Positions 10,216-21,190 are shown, numbered from the stretch's first letter. The stretch is 64,000 nucleotides of DNA from Zygaena filipendulae (GCA_907165275.2 OU015665.1:620001-684000), one strand, 5' to 3'. The notes: generated by a model from the sequence alone, not told the origin. Numbers and translations are program-made.

Positions 10216-10796
10216 CAGTAAGTATAGATAAATATCTAAAGATATAAAGAAGGTTTCACTTCTGCCGTGTGGTTTTAAGCACGTCATTTCTTTTGTTTTT
10301 TCACTGAGCAAATAATCACTACGTTTTAAGAGTAGGCACTTCCATACTAATCGCTGAACCTAGCTATGAAAGCATTTTGTGCCAACCATACCAATGCATA
10401 CCAATGCAATGCATAGAAATTTGGTTAAGTTTTCCAAAGTTGGTAAAAAGTTCGCGCATAAATCCATAGTAACCTTTGGTTCAAGGGAGTGTCGCTGGCC
10501 TGGTTTTGTTATACGTAGGCTCTAATAATAATTTACTATTCTTTGCCACAAGTGTTCAAGCTCTACCCAAATCAAATAAATCTAACCGAAACGTACCAAT
10601 ATCACGCGATATACTAATTATAGTATCATTGGATTTGGTGACTGTATTTGGTCACGCCTTTTTCCTATTGTGGCATGTCTAGTGAATGTTCTGAAAGAAA
10701 AATGTTACAAGACGTAATTTCGTGGTCTCAATTTGAAGTCAGCTATTGATTTTTGTTGTACAACTGTTTTTTTGTTTATATCTCTGCATACAAGCT

Positions 10797-10980
10797 GTTT
10801 GCTACGTACGTTAATTTCGTAATCCAATCGGGAATTCCGAGTTACAAATTGTCCTATGTACTTCTCTGTAGCGCTGACAACATGTATGCAAAATTTCATG
10901 ATGGTCGATTGAGCCGTTAAGGCGTGAAAGCGTAAAAAACAAACAAATAAACTTACATCCGCATTTATAATAGTAAGGAT
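10797..10980 (-). mobile_element. Helitron copy, decayed 3' end
   Basis: Interior and 5' end are clear (tgtatgcaaaatttcatgat, gttaaggcgtgaaagcgtaa, gcatttataatagtaagga). The hairpin and CTAG region is corrupted (tgtttgctacgtacg). Confidence 0.7.
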
Positions 10981-11410
10981 TGTATGTTGGTGATAATAAT
11001 TTGTAATTTATATTAACATTCGTGAGGCCTAAATCGAAATAAAAACAAAAAAAAATGATTTGAGAACGTAACGTATTCTTTTTGAATACTAATTACGATT
11101 TGGTATCAAGAAACATTAATAATTAGTTGAACTAATACGTAATAATTTATTTAATTTATTTTTCTGCGTTAACGTTCGTCCGTTTGATTTATAAAGGCGG
11201 CGCGACAAAGGCTCGATGATCACATCGACAGAGATGATTAGTCCAATGACTTGTTTGAAACGCGATGGCTTCGCTTCGCAGAGGCTTCGCTGGCCAATGT
11301 AGCACCTTGCGAACATTCGCCTTGACAAATTAAACGCATTTCATTTTAAACGTCCGAGCGATCGTTAATAAATACTATATAAAATACCCAATGGTACTGC
11401 ATTCTGTATA

Positions 11411-11650
11411 TCACTAAATATTATAAAAAAAGCCTCCGCCACGTCTGTCTGTTCACATTAAATTTAAAAATTACTGAACGGATTTTGACGCGGTTTTCAC
11501 CAATAGATAGTGTGATTCATGAGAAAGCTTTAGGTACTTATATATTTTTTCAAGGTTTTGTGTAAATTGTTTGAGATATAACGACAAAAAGTTGTTGGAA
11601 GTGTCGGAAAAAGTCAAGCCGCCCGGGAGCTTTCATCGAAAGCGCTGCCT
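11411..11650 (+). mobile_element. Helitron variant (tcactaaatatta 5' end)
   Basis: The 5' end tcactaaatattataaa leads into cctccgccacgtctgtctg, ttactgaacggattttgacg and caccaatagatagtgtgatt. The tail (ttgttggaagtgtcggaaaa) matches the antisense block at 17941-17965. No hairpin or CTAG follows. Confidence 0.65.
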
Positions 11651-11849
11651 AATTAATCCCTTTGAGATTTAACAAAACAATGCATGGTGAGATATTTCCT
11701 CTTTTATAGATCTACAAAAAAAAATAATATATAGTTTAATTATTCTTTACTTTTACTATGTTTCTATACTTATACATAGTATTCTGTTTTCTTGTGAACC
11801 AGAGGAGAGCCCGCAGTGGATCTGAAATTTCAATTAAACTTGAATCTAA

Positions 11850-12601
11850 AGGTTGAAACACACAGTCGGCATGGCGAGACGGCGACGCGACGCCAACTGC
11901 ATTTAGTTAGGTGTACAGGGTGACTCGTAAATCGACGTCAAGCCAGAACCGGGTGATAAGTCATAATTTTTTCATTTTTTTCTTATTGTGTACTTAATCC
12001 TGAATAGTGTTTCTGAAAAATACTGCTTAAAATTTAGGTTTTCTGCCAATGAAGTTTTCAAAATTATTGCTTTCGTCAGTTTTTATTATATAGCCAAGAT
12101 TTTAATATTTTTCTATTAACAGCTTTTATGACTTAGCCTATCACCTGGTTTTGGCTTGACGTCGATTTACGGGACATCCCTGTATACGACAGGACGTCGG
12201 ATCGCGCTATCGTTGAACGATATTATCTACCTGTATCGAACTGTGAAATATCACATATTTATTTTTAGATTTCTTTAGATCCTGACGCTCAAGTTTGATC
12301 CTAATGTTATTAATCAACATTATCTTCTAAACAAGAGTTCAAAGTCATTAGAAATTACCAAAACCGACAACCCAAGACGGCAAGATTGGTGTGCAAGAAG
12401 ATCAGGAACGGAAGAAGTTTTTAAAACAATATCGGTGCCATACAAAATTGCTTAATTATTATATTTTTGCTTTTTAAAAGTTGTGTTTTGGTAATGTCGC
12501 AATTGTTATGACATAACACAATCGGTATACCTGATTTAGGTACGTAGGCGTCGCGTCGCGTCGCCGTTTCACCACGCCGCGCCGGCTGTGTGTTTCAACC
12601 T
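11850..12601. mobile_element. Harbinger-like MITE with about 50-bp inverted ends
   Basis: The left end aggttgaaacacacagtcgg continues through gacggcgacgcgacgcc, and the right end mirrors it (gcgtcgcgtcgcgtcgccg ... gctgtgtgtttcaacct). TAA stands directly outside both ends (11847-11849, 12602-12604). A 3-bp TAA duplication is typical of PIF/Harbinger elements, and that is the only ground for the superfamily call. No transposase frame is present, and another MITE is nested inside. Confidence 0.75.
11916..12182. mobile_element. nested MITE (CAGGGTG ends, TA duplication)
   Basis: Terminal inverted repeats run from cagggtgactcgtaaatcga (left) to tcgatttacgggacatccctg (right) and extend inward through gacgtcaagcc and the gtgataa/ttatgac blocks, about 55 bp in all. 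TA flanks both ends, as for Tc1/mariner-type insertion. The element lies wholly inside the 11850-12601 MITE and is therefore younger. Confidence 0.78.
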
Positions 12602-12604
12602 TAA

Positions 12605-13134
12605 AATGCAAGAACGCATCACAACACAAGCGGCCTTCATCAATACCCTTCGATGTTGATGAATGTTATTATTATACAATGCATAATAGCTGCATTCACA
12701 TGCACCAAAGCGAGACGGTACAGGCAGCAAATCAAATTACTTATTCTGCTACCAAACGGTAGATAACATATGTATGTATTTAAGTTCAAAAAGCAAAATT
12801 ACAAATTTCGAAATAACCCGCCACGACCTTCCTTCCTTCCATCGTTTTGACTAACGAATATTTATTTTATAGAAAAATATTTATGAAGAACGTTTATTAA
12901 AAAATGTCTTGTAGAGTTGTGCTCCATAGCAACCCCTCGAACACGTGAAAAAAAATCATTGCTTATATAGCCTCATGTTTCTCGGTGGCCATTTTTTTCC
13001 CTGCCCACTGAACTTAAGTAATGAAGGTTGACGGATTCAAACCTTTTTGTGAGCACACTTTTGCTGCTGCGGTCATTGCAGCCATAGGCCATGCATATTG
13101 TGTATCCTGAGCAAGCAACTGGTTCGGATAGAAC

Positions 13135-13165
<31 letters not shown>

Positions 13166-13260
13166 TTTACTCAGAAAAAAGTACTAAATTTCTCTTATTT
13201 TATTTTATTTTAAATGCATTGAGAAACGCCCTAAATCGGCCCTAAATTGCCTAAATCGGT
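12605..13260. other. no gene seen; poly(T) at 13135-13159
   Basis: Intergenic sequence without coding potential. The 25-bp T run could be the tail of an antisense retroelement, but no body is recognisable beyond it. Confidence 0.35.
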
Positions 13261-13452
13261 CATCCCTCTTAACCAAGTTTACAATCTAGATGCTTTAGAA
13301 AACGTCATGTCACGTGTTCAAGAAAAATTGAACTTTTTCGTGAATGACGATACGTTCCTTGATTTAAAAAATCGTCCAATTGATTGGACTTTGAAGTCCA
13401 ATTTTCCGTTAGCGTTAACGATCGTAGATTGTCAACTAGGCTAAGGGGGCTG
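13261..13452. mobile_element. MITE family A, intact copy
   Basis: The ends catccctcttaaccaagttt and gtcaactaggctaagggggctg are inverted repeats that continue into acaatcta/tagattgt and further. The middle also folds on itself (tcaattgattgga / ttgaagtcc region). At 192 bp this is the cleanest member. Relatives are at 2623-3539, 17541-18186 and 46494-46650. Confidence 0.75.
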
Positions 13453-13717
13453 ATTGATTGAATGAAACGATTTTGTTTGTCGATGGTACTACGCTACGCT
13501 TGGCGGGGTGCGTCGCATGCGAAACTGTGAAACATAATGAATTCACGCGGTGCCGCCTAGAGGGCGCTGCGGGCGCAGCGGGGGGAGGGGAGCACAGAAC
13601 AGATAGAAGGGGCATCAACTTAATTGAATGTGAAGAATGAAAACAAGTGTCGCCGGGTGATTTTTGTACACAAAACTATTCACCACGCACAAAAACATTC
13701 GTTAACGTAACGAAATA

Positions 13718-13932
13718 TCACTAGGTACATATTAAAACAAAGTCCTCCGCCGTGACTGTCTGTCTGTCTGTCTCTCTGTCGCGATAAACACAAAAACTGA
13801 TGAACGCGATTTTCATGTGGTTTTCACCAGTAGATAGAGTGATACCAAAGGAAGGTTTATAGGTATAATTTGTCCTGTAATTCCCGCGGGAACTGTTAAA
13901 TTACCGCGGGTGAAACCAAAGGGTACAGCTAG
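13718..13932 (+). mobile_element. Helitron variant with both termini
   Basis: The 5' end tcactaggtacatatt follows A. It has the gtctgtctgtctgtctctct run and the gatgaacgcgattttcatg block, and ends cgcgggtgaaaccaaagggt, acag, ctag before T. The hairpin keeps only one arm (cgcgggtgaaacc). Confidence 0.8.
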
Positions 13933-14075
13933 TAGGTATTAGATATATTTAAAGTCTGTAGTTAAGTTGTTTTCAAACTTCACAGTTTTGGTAGTATTGT
14001 AGAAAATATACATGGGATGCCAGCAAAGGAAGTCATGGGAAAGTTAGTGCATTTGCTCTAGCTTCGTTGCGACTG

Positions 14076-14137
14076 TGGCGCGCCTGCCCCGCCTGTATCT
14101 ACATGGCCTCTCTGTAGTTAATATGTAATTTCTGTGG
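14076..14137 (+). repeat. short GC-rich repeat, copy 1
   Basis: The sequence gcgcgcctgccccgcctg, then ggcctctctgtagttaatat, recurs at 37318-37372 (gagcctgccccgcccat, ttgcctctctagttaat). Its parent element is not identifiable here. Confidence 0.5.
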
Positions 14138-14335
14138 AGGGTAGACTCTGTGATGGGATCCTAATTGGATTCATGGGAATCACTTTGCGTCGCGACTCGC
14201 AATCGAATAGTATTAAATCAAGACTGACTTTTATAGTCAACAACTACATTAACTTTGCGTGCGATGTGACCAAGAGCTGAGATGAAAATTACTCGGGTCG
14301 TGGGGAATGATTAAAAATATACTTAGAGGTACCTA

Positions 14336-14470
14336 CTAGCTGTTCCCTGCGGTTTTACCTGTCCTTGTACCCCAGACAAGGTGTATGTAAATTTTCATGA
14401 TGACCGGTAAAGTAGTTAAGGCGTTAGAAGGTAAAAGCCAGACAGACAAAGGGTTATACATTCCTTTTCT
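14336..14470 (-). mobile_element. Helitron, internally deleted
   Basis: It starts actagctgttccctgcggtt and then jumps over the usual middle to cttgtaccccagacaaggtg and gttaaggcgtt. The 5' end is lost. Confidence 0.7.
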
Positions 14471-14688
14471 CTGAGATATTACGTTGTAGAGCTTTAGTCT
14501 CATTCTTAATTCGGTTCGAGAAATTGAGCCGACACACGTGCTAAGCTAGGTCCACCATCCGTGAAACTGCATTACTCTGCGTGCGTCGAGTGCAGTCCAT
14601 TCGTTATTTCAGAAGCCCATAGTTCCATAGATTACATTTAACAATATTAATCAATTAATTATTTATTTAATTAGATATTTTTTTATTA

Positions 14689-14911
14689 CCAGCTGTGCCC
14701 CGCGGTTGCACCCGCGGTAATTTCGGAGTTCCCGCGGAAATTCCGGAATAAAAAGTACCCTATGTCCTTCTCTGTACCCCTGACAACGTGCATGCCTAAT
14801 TTGATCCAAATCCAATCAGCCGTTTTTGCGTGATTGAGTAACAAACATCCAAACATCCAAAAATCTAAACATCCAAACATCCACACCTTCACATTTATAA
14901 TATTAGTAAGA
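14689..14911 (-). mobile_element. Helitron (Lep1-type), full length
   Basis: 223 bp with the 3' hairpin sequence ccgcggttgcacccgcgg. The terminal CTAG has mutated to CCAG. An (acatcca)n expansion sits near the 5' end, which reads cacatttataatattagtaa and then ga before T. Confidence 0.85.
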
Positions 14912-14935
14912 TTTATTAAAATTTGGGTTTTTATC

Positions 14936-15085
14936 GGAGACCAAAAGGCACATCCAATGTCCCTGAATGGGACAGTCCGCTGTAGCTGCAATCATCTTCA
15001 GGATGCTGTTGCCACGGGTTCGAAGGCGCTGCAGCAGCGAGGCGGCCTTTTTGCGCATGATGGCTTGAAATGCTTCGTGATTTAT
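14936..15085 (-). pseudogene. antisense fragment of the 649-2136 LINE family
   Basis: On the minus strand this matches the last 50 or so codons and early 3' UTR of the LINE at 649-2331: gcgcaaaaaggccgcctcgc, gctgcagcgcctt, cagcatcctgaagat, gactgtccc. It has many substitutions, no intact frame, and lacks both the UTR end and the RT core. Confidence 0.75.
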
Positions 15086-15089
15086 AATT

Positions 15090-15650
15090 ATGTGTTTAAA
15101 TAAATCGGCCGTGACAGACGGACATATAAGGGTTTAGTTTTTGCCGTTCCAGCCACGGAACCTTAAAAATTTATTAACGAAAGCATTTGTGCAATTGATG
15201 TGCTGGCTATATTCGCATATCGTTGAACTTTCGCTTATAGCCGTTCAACGAAAGCCTTTATATAAAGTCCCAAGAAAAATTTACACTTCGTCTTTAATTG
15301 AAAAAGGTTTCATTATAGCAGCTATAAAATGTGTAGGTATAGTAATAAATTCGAATGACTCGGTTAAATGGGTAGTTAAATATAAAGCGGGCGTTCAAAC
15401 CTAATTACCAACGACGGTTTATATTGATCTCTCAATATTAATCTTCTTTTTATATACCCAGTGCATTTAAGTGGATCGTGTCAATTTTCATACAAATTTC
15501 AATAGATATCTTCTTACTCTATGGCTGCTTTTTTACTACATATATTACTTACGTGTTACTAATTATAAAATACTATAATATTACATATTATAACATTTTT
15601 TCTTATATTTCAAATAGGTACTAAAATTTTATAAAATAATTTAAACATCT
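15090..15650. other. no gene seen
   Basis: AT-rich DNA. An 87-codon open frame at 15141-15404 shows no domain or splice context. Confidence 0.35.
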
Positions 15651-15654
15651 ATTA

Positions 15655-15929
15655 ATTATAATAATAATAATAACCCACTTCACAACACACAGATCTACTT
15701 GATCCCACATTAAGCTATTATTAGCTTGCGTCGTGGAAACCAAGCAAACGTGGTGTATACTACATAGAATTACATATATAGGTATACTATACTATAGATA
15801 TATATAAACACGCCCAGACTGGAAAGTGGAACCCTGTGTTCATCACACAAAGTGCACCCCCACCGGGAATCGAACCCGGAACCTCTTGATTAGCGGGCAG
15901 GCATGGTGACCTACTACGCGATCGCGTCC
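15655..15929 (-). mobile_element. tRNA-derived SINE, full length
   Basis: Antisense copy of the 4694-4978 element. The (TTA)n tail is at 15655-15673, then the body (cacagatctacttgatccca), a TA-rich patch, and the B box at gggaatcgaacccgga. The A box has changed to ctactacgcgatcgcg, so pol III activity is doubtful. Confidence 0.85.
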
Positions 15930-16010
15930 TCAAAATCTATTAACAATCTGTTTAACTATTTAACACAACAGCTATCAGTTGGTTCTAGTTTTAATTAATT
16001 TAAATATTTA

Positions 16011-16190
16011 AAGCCGTGCTTTCACCCACACGAATTTCGGGATACACTCGGGAGTTCGACAAATCCTATCTATCCTATATCTCCCAAACGGGACAAAGCA
16101 AGACAGTATACAAAATTTCATTGATATCGGTTCAGTATAGTTTTCGAGAAATGCGCGAACGAAGATGATGACATAAGATTTTTATTTAAA
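16011..16190 (-). mobile_element. diverged Helitron copy
   Basis: It keeps gctttcacccacacg, aatttcgggataca, gtatacaaaatttcattga and tcggttcagtatag. Terminal CTAG and the 5' end are not clear. Confidence 0.5.
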
Positions 16191-16199
16191 TAAAGATTT

Positions 16200-16815
16200 A
16201 ATCACTAGGATTTTAAGAGACCGGAGCCGGTGGTCTGCGAGTCACGGACGCTCTAATGCGACGTCAACCGCATCTGAAGGCATGCTAATTTTCTCCACTC
16301 CACCGATCTGCCGTCAAGGCCTTAAGGTCTAGCGCGATAAGTTCGCCTTAGACCATGTGACATTTCCCTGTTGGAAAAGGCATCAATGTTAAAGTCAAAG
16401 ACAAGAAACGTCGCCCCGCTTCGATTATATGCTTTCTGTAAATTGTAATTAACAAACAAGCGGAAGTAACCAATTTAAATTACACAATTATATATTTTTA
16501 TTTGAGTTTTTTATCGAATTCTTTTTTTTTAATTATGCTTTTATGCCAAATAAAATTTCTTTTTTGTTGCTATGTATCTGTCAGTAAATATTTTTGTAAA
16601 GAATCAAGTAATTAGTTAAAAATAAAATGATAACCGAAACTGAATTACACACAATACGTGGTAAATGTTACCAATCTTTCTCTACAAATCAATCATTAGT
16701 AGGTACCTACTTGATTAACACAGAATCAATTCTAATTAATACAGAATCAATTCTAAAACATTTTATTAAAATCTGACTCAACCCAAAAGCTACTGCTTAC
16801 TTGCTGAACCAACGT
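16200..16815. other. no gene seen
   Basis: A moderately GC-rich patch (16215-16370) without a long frame is followed by AT-rich DNA. No repeat was recognised. Confidence 0.3.
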
Positions 16816-16822
16816 ATTAGTT

Positions 16823-17028
16823 GCTATAGTTGTCCCCCGTGGTTTCACTCGCGTTAATTTCGGAGTTCCCGCAGGAATTCCAGGATAAAATATAGATATT
16901 GTTTCTCATGAATCACTCTATCTATTGGTGAAAACCGCATGAAAATCCGTTGCGTAGTTTTAAAGATCTAAGCATACATAGGGACAGACAGACAGCGGGA
17001 AGCGACTATGTTTTATACTATATAGTGA
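16823..17028 (-). mobile_element. Helitron, 'agtcgcttcccgctgtctg' 5' subfamily
   Basis: 3' side: tatagttgtcccccgtggtt (CTAG lost by one insertion). 5' side: gacagacagacagcgggaag, cgactatgttttatactata, tagtga. Same subfamily as 24620-24827, 33610-33823 and 45667-45872. Confidence 0.8.
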
Positions 17029-17223
17029 TTACTATGACAGGTAACCTTCCTATTTTACATTTGCGTATTTTGATGTTAAAAAAGACAGTTCTTATATTAG
17101 AAGAACCGCGTTTAAAAAAGAAGGTTATCAATTCGACCCATTTGTATTTTACACGGTTTATACCTATTGCTGAAATGCAAAATGTTAACTATAGGCTTTA
17201 AAAATGCCCTCACCTTACTATAA

Positions 17224-17281
17224 TCGGAATTCCCGCGGGAACTCCGAAACTAATTCCGGTGGAACCGCGAGAAACAGCTAG
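17224..17281 (+). mobile_element. Helitron 3' end
   Basis: The last 58 bp of an element: cggaattcccgcgggaactc, ttccggtggaaccgcgag, aaacag, ctag before T. The rest is missing. Confidence 0.7.
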
Positions 17282-17289
17282 TCAAACTA

Positions 17290-17466
17290 CTAGCTGTGCC
17301 CTGCGGTTTCACCCCCGGTAATTTCGGAGTTCCCGTGGGAATTCCGGGATAAAAAGTACTTTCTCTATACCCCTGACAATGTGCATGCCAAATTTCATCC
17401 ATTCAGGCGTTTTTTCGTGATTGAGTAACAAACATCCACACTTTCACATTTATAATATTAGTAGGA
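17290..17466 (-). mobile_element. Helitron (Lep1-type), full length
   Basis: It begins ctagctgtgccctgcggttt and ends cacatttataatattagtag then ga before T. It faces the previous copy with only 8 bp between the two CTAG ends. Confidence 0.85.
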
Positions 17467-17540
17467 TCTGATATCGCAGTTGTTCTAGCACAAACTCGTG
17501 TATCGCGGATTGTGCAGGCTCATGTGAGCCTTCGTTCTCA

Positions 17541-18186
17541 CAGCCCCCTTAGCTAAGTTGACAATCTATACCCGTATCGCTATAGAAAACTAAGGCACGT
17601 ACCGCCATGTCGCGTGGTCACGAAAAATCATTCAATCAAAGTTTTCTTGACCACGTGACACACGGGCGTTTCCAAGTTTTAATGTGAGTTGGGTTCAAGT
17701 AAATAAAACAACAAAACAATTCATAAAAATGTCACTAATATATTCATTTTCAAAATAGAATTGCGTAAATTCAAAACATTAATGTATATACTAGCTGTTC
17801 CTCGCGGTTTCGCCTGGGCTAATTTTAGAGTAAAAACCGAAGTAAAAGCACCCTGTGTCCTTCTCTGTACCTCTGACCACGTGTATGCAAAATTTCATGG
17901 TGATCGGTTGACTAGTTAGGCAAGAAAGCGTAACAAAGTACTTTTTTCCGACAATTCCAACCAATATCGTTATATTTCATCCAAAAACCATGACAAATTA
18001 TATACAACTAACCCTTCCTTAAGGATCACTCTATCTATTGGTGAAAACCGCATGAAATCTGATCATTCGTTTTTGAGTTTATTGCGAACAGACAAAGAGA
18101 CCTCGCTCGTCTCTCGTTATTTTAATACAATATTTTGAACGTTTCGAGATGGGAGGGGGGCCTACGCTAACTTGGCTAAGGGGGCT
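17541..18186. mobile_element. MITE family A carrying nested Helitron DNA
   Basis: The outer ends cagcccccttagctaagttg and gctaacttggctaagggggc (then tg) are good inverted repeats. An inner palindrome (gtcgcgtggtcacg / cttgaccacgtgac) lies at about 17610-17670. The extra length compared with the 192-bp copy is mostly the Helitron material at 17791-18130. Confidence 0.65.
17791..18130 (-). mobile_element. Helitron mosaic: common 3' end with foreign 5' half
   Basis: 17791-17938 is a normal antisense 3' half (ctagctgttcctcgcggttt ... aagaaagcgtaacaaag). At about 17940 it switches to ttttttccgacaattccaac, gttatatttcatcc and tcactctatctattggtgaa, the inverse of the 11411-11650 subfamily. The join shows that the 3' terminus is shared by unrelated 5' halves. 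Confidence 0.65.
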
Positions 18187-18360
18187 GGGCATTGCCTGAG
18201 TATCGGTGCACGGATCGCCCCGGGCGACGCGTCCGCCGTGCGCTGAGCCAGCGAGAGAAAGGGGAGGTCAGGATGTTATGTTGCCGTAAAACTTAGAACT
18301 ACGGTAATTGTTGAAACTTTCCTGTAAAACCAAATTTTATCATGTCTTAATAGCAAAAGT

Positions 18361-18686
18361 CCTGGGGCCTTACTCTTGAAAATGATTAGAGGCTGATTAC
18401 GATTTTGATTTGACTTCGATTGGATTTCACCTCGATTGCATTTTAGTAACCTACTTTTGAAATCGAAATCAAATCATATTTGGAACCTGTTAATGTCTAA
18501 TAATCAAGTCAATAACACAACTCCTAAATTAGTCAAATAAATTCGATAGAGACACGATCCCAAAGCTTCAAAAGTAGCAAAATTTTATTCCGTTTCGATC
18601 TCATTTCGATTCGAGTTCAATTTGATCCGTCAAGTTGATTCGTCAAGAGTATGAACCTTACTCGATTGTGTCAAGAGTAAGCCGGC
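18361..18686. mobile_element. MITE family F, second copy
   Basis: Inverse of 9193-9540: cctggggccttactcttgaa at the left, gtgtcaagagtaagccggc at the right, with the same aaatcg/aaatca-type interior. Copies differ by indels, including a gain of caagtcaataacacaactcc in this one. Confidence 0.7.
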
Positions 18687-18940
18687 TGATAGTGAAAATA
18701 GCCTATAACTCTATACACAGAGTTACTCAGTATGAAGCCGCAACATATATAACACCATTACTACTATATGCAAAGAAGAAGAAGAAGAAAATACATTCGT
18801 TTCAGCACAACACACAAGAAAAAGAAACAAACATAAACAGTGCCTAATCTAAATTTGTATCTACACATATGATATATCTTACATGCTCCGCCGAAAGGGT
18901 CACCAACTCAGCATTAGATAAAGATGTGATAAAGATGTGT

Positions 18941-19205
18941 CTTATTATGTACGCGGTGATTTTGGAGATTCCTCGGGAATTCCGGTATTAAAAGTACCCT
19001 ACCCTTCTCTATACCCCTGACAATATGTATAGAAAATTTCATAATGATCGATTGAGTAGTTAAAGCGTGACAGCGTAACAAACAAACGGGTTGTTGTAAA
19101 TTCGTCACAAAGCAAATTCGTCACGAGAGGAATTATGTGTAAATTCGTCACAAACAAACTCACATTGAATGAAATCCAAAAATTGGTTAAAACCACGGGC
19201 AGCAG
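18941..19205 (-). mobile_element. Helitron interrupted by small tandem repeats
   Basis: The interior is standard, up to gacagcgtaacaaacaaac. About 60 bp holding three copies of aaattcgtcac (19098, 19114, 19141) then intervene before aaacaaactcacattgaatg resumes. The 3' hairpin end is decayed. Confidence 0.6.
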
Positions 19206-19417
19206 TTAATAGACTTATATAATTATATTATATAATTCTTTTCCATTAAAATACCTTTTTGTTTGTAATTAATAAAATGTAGATAGATGTGAGAGATTTA
19301 GATAACGCAATACCTAATAGATAGTGGCAATTGTGTGCCGTGTGAACTGTGAAGTAACTGACGAACCAAAATGAAATCCGTTATTTTACATTTAACTAAC
19401 ACAAGTAGCTAGTTTAA

Positions 19418-19600
19418 CTAGCTGTTCTCTGCTGTTTCACCCGCGTTATTTTCGAAGATCCCGCAGGAGTGCCAGGGTAAAAGTACTCTTTGTAATTTCC
19501 TGCACCCCTGACAGCGTGTATAGAAAATTTTATAATGATCGGTTGAGTAGCTAAAGCGTGACATCGTAACAAACAAACAAACAAACTCACATTCGTATAA
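19418..19600 (-). mobile_element. Helitron copy
   Basis: ctagctgttctctgctgttt at the 3' terminus, interior cgtgacatcgtaacaaacaa, 5' end degenerate (cattcgtataatacagcaag). Confidence 0.75.
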
Positions 19601-19776
19601 TACAGCAAGCTAGGTATCTAAATAAAATTCGACCAAAAGTAGTTTAGTTAGATGTTGAGATCCGACCATATGCTTTTCATGTCCAGAAATATTTCTACGC
19701 AAGAGATACCTAAAGTAATACCTAAAAAAATTTACTTAATAAAACCACACGGCAGAAGTGAATCCTTTTTTACATC

Positions 19777-19945
19777 GGCTGTTTCCCGCGGTTTCACCCG
19801 CGGTAATTTTGAAGTGTCCGTGGGAATTCCGGGTTACAATATAACCAACGTTATTGGAGGATAATGTAGCATTCTAATGGTAAAAGAATTTTGAAATCGA
19901 CCCAGTGGTTTTTGATCAAATCTTTGGCCTTTATAATAGTAGTTT
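19777..19945 (-). mobile_element. Helitron variant copy
   Basis: The 3' hairpin sequence ccgcggtttcacccgcgg is perfect, but CTAG has decayed (atcggctg). The 5' half reads ggtaaaagaattttgaaat, cgacccagtggtttttgat and tttataatagtagttta. Confidence 0.65.
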
Positions 19946-20619
19946 AGACTTGTGTATAGATCGAACAGATAGACACACACTTTCAGTAAAAAATAAATAA
20001 AAAAGAACATCTCAAACAGCACATGGCAAATCGCATCATTATATTATACACCTACAATAACCGAAAACATCCAAGATTTTTAACGCAGTTAAATAAGTTA
20101 CCCAACCCTCAAATATTTTAGTATCTCATAAAATACCACTTCCTCTCGATAACAATCCTCTTTTCTGTATTATCTAAATCACCGAGATACCTTAATGCGT
20201 ATGTAATAAGATCCAATTTGATATTGAACGTTTAAAATGAACACTTTGGTGTTTATGCAAAAAGGTGAGGCCAGTTGAGATGAAGACATAAAAGTTAAGA
20301 CGCTGTAAAATATAATCCGGACCGACTTAACCTCCAGAGACATGTTATAAATTAGGATTTAAATGGACGCACCGTCTGATTGTCCCCTCGGGCAGGGTAT
20401 ACGTGTAGTACATACATTCCATTACAAGTGCGGGAAATCTGTTATTACAGGAATAGTGAATATGTTGGAATAACAGTTCCGAAAGTGTATTGAACGACTG
20501 TTTTTAATGCAGTTGCGGAAAAATTTTAATAAAATAATATAAAGAATTACATAAATCCTTCCATACAATACATTCTTTAAGAAACTATGTATCGTGTTTA
20601 CGTTATTTAAGTTAAGAAC

Positions 20620-20992
20620 AAAAACATTATGATCGGTTGAGTAGTTGAGGCGTAATAGGGATGTTGTCGACTTTTGAAAATTAAAATTTCTAATTAGTCC
20701 GTCGGTTAGAAAATAAAAAAACAATAGACACGTATTTTCCGCTTTTTCAAATAATGAAAATAAACAGAGATCACGCGCATTAAAGTTTAGGGTGGAGGCT
20801 CGTGACGTCACTAACCGCTATAAGCCGCCATACAAACTGTCCGGTTAGTGACGTCACGCGAAATTTCAACTCAATGTAGGTAGCTCCGTTATTTTTTGAT
20901 TCCGTAAAGAAAGCAAAAGTACGTTTCCAATATTCTACAAGACGAACTAAAAAAAATTTAGTCAACATGCGTTGCATTGCGTTACAAACAAA
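20620..20992 (-). mobile_element. Helitron remnant split by MITE family B
   Basis: Left piece aacattatgatcggttgag, tagttgaggcgtaa. Right piece gcgttacaaacaaac. The two halves are continuous once 20658-20968 is removed, which dates the MITE after the Helitron. Confidence 0.6.
20658..20968. mobile_element. MITE family B (two GTGACGTCAC sites), copy 1
   Basis: The element is a long imperfect palindrome: gggatgttgtcgactttt at the left, tttagtcaacat at the right. Its centre has cgtgacgtcactaaccgc and ggttagtgacgtcacgcg in inverted order. Other copies are at 25967, 37602 and 50522. There is no coding frame. Confidence 0.78.
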
Positions 20993-20994
20993 CC

Positions 20995-21190
20995 ACCCGC
21001 GGTAATTTCGGAGTTCCCGTGGGAATTTCGGAATAACAAGTACCCTATGTCACTCAGGACTACCGTAGCTTCCTATATAAGTGAAAGAATTTTCAAAATC
21101 GGTTCAGTAGCTCCAGAGATTACCCCCTACGACGCGACGTCACAAACTCACAAACTCACAAACTTTACCTATATAGACAGTAGACAACTA
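20995..21190 (-). mobile_element. Helitron variant copy
   Basis: caaaccacccgcggtaatttcggagtt begins directly after the previous remnant. The 5' half reads atcggttcagtagctccaga, ttaccccctacgacg and repeated caaactcacaaactcacaaa. Confidence 0.6.

Noticed and set aside
13135..13159. poly(T) as an antisense retrogene tail
   Set aside because: No recognisable body or duplication next to it.
20422..20811. 129-codon minus-strand protein
   Set aside because: Overlaps a Helitron remnant and family B MITE; Phe/Asn-rich AT translation without domain.
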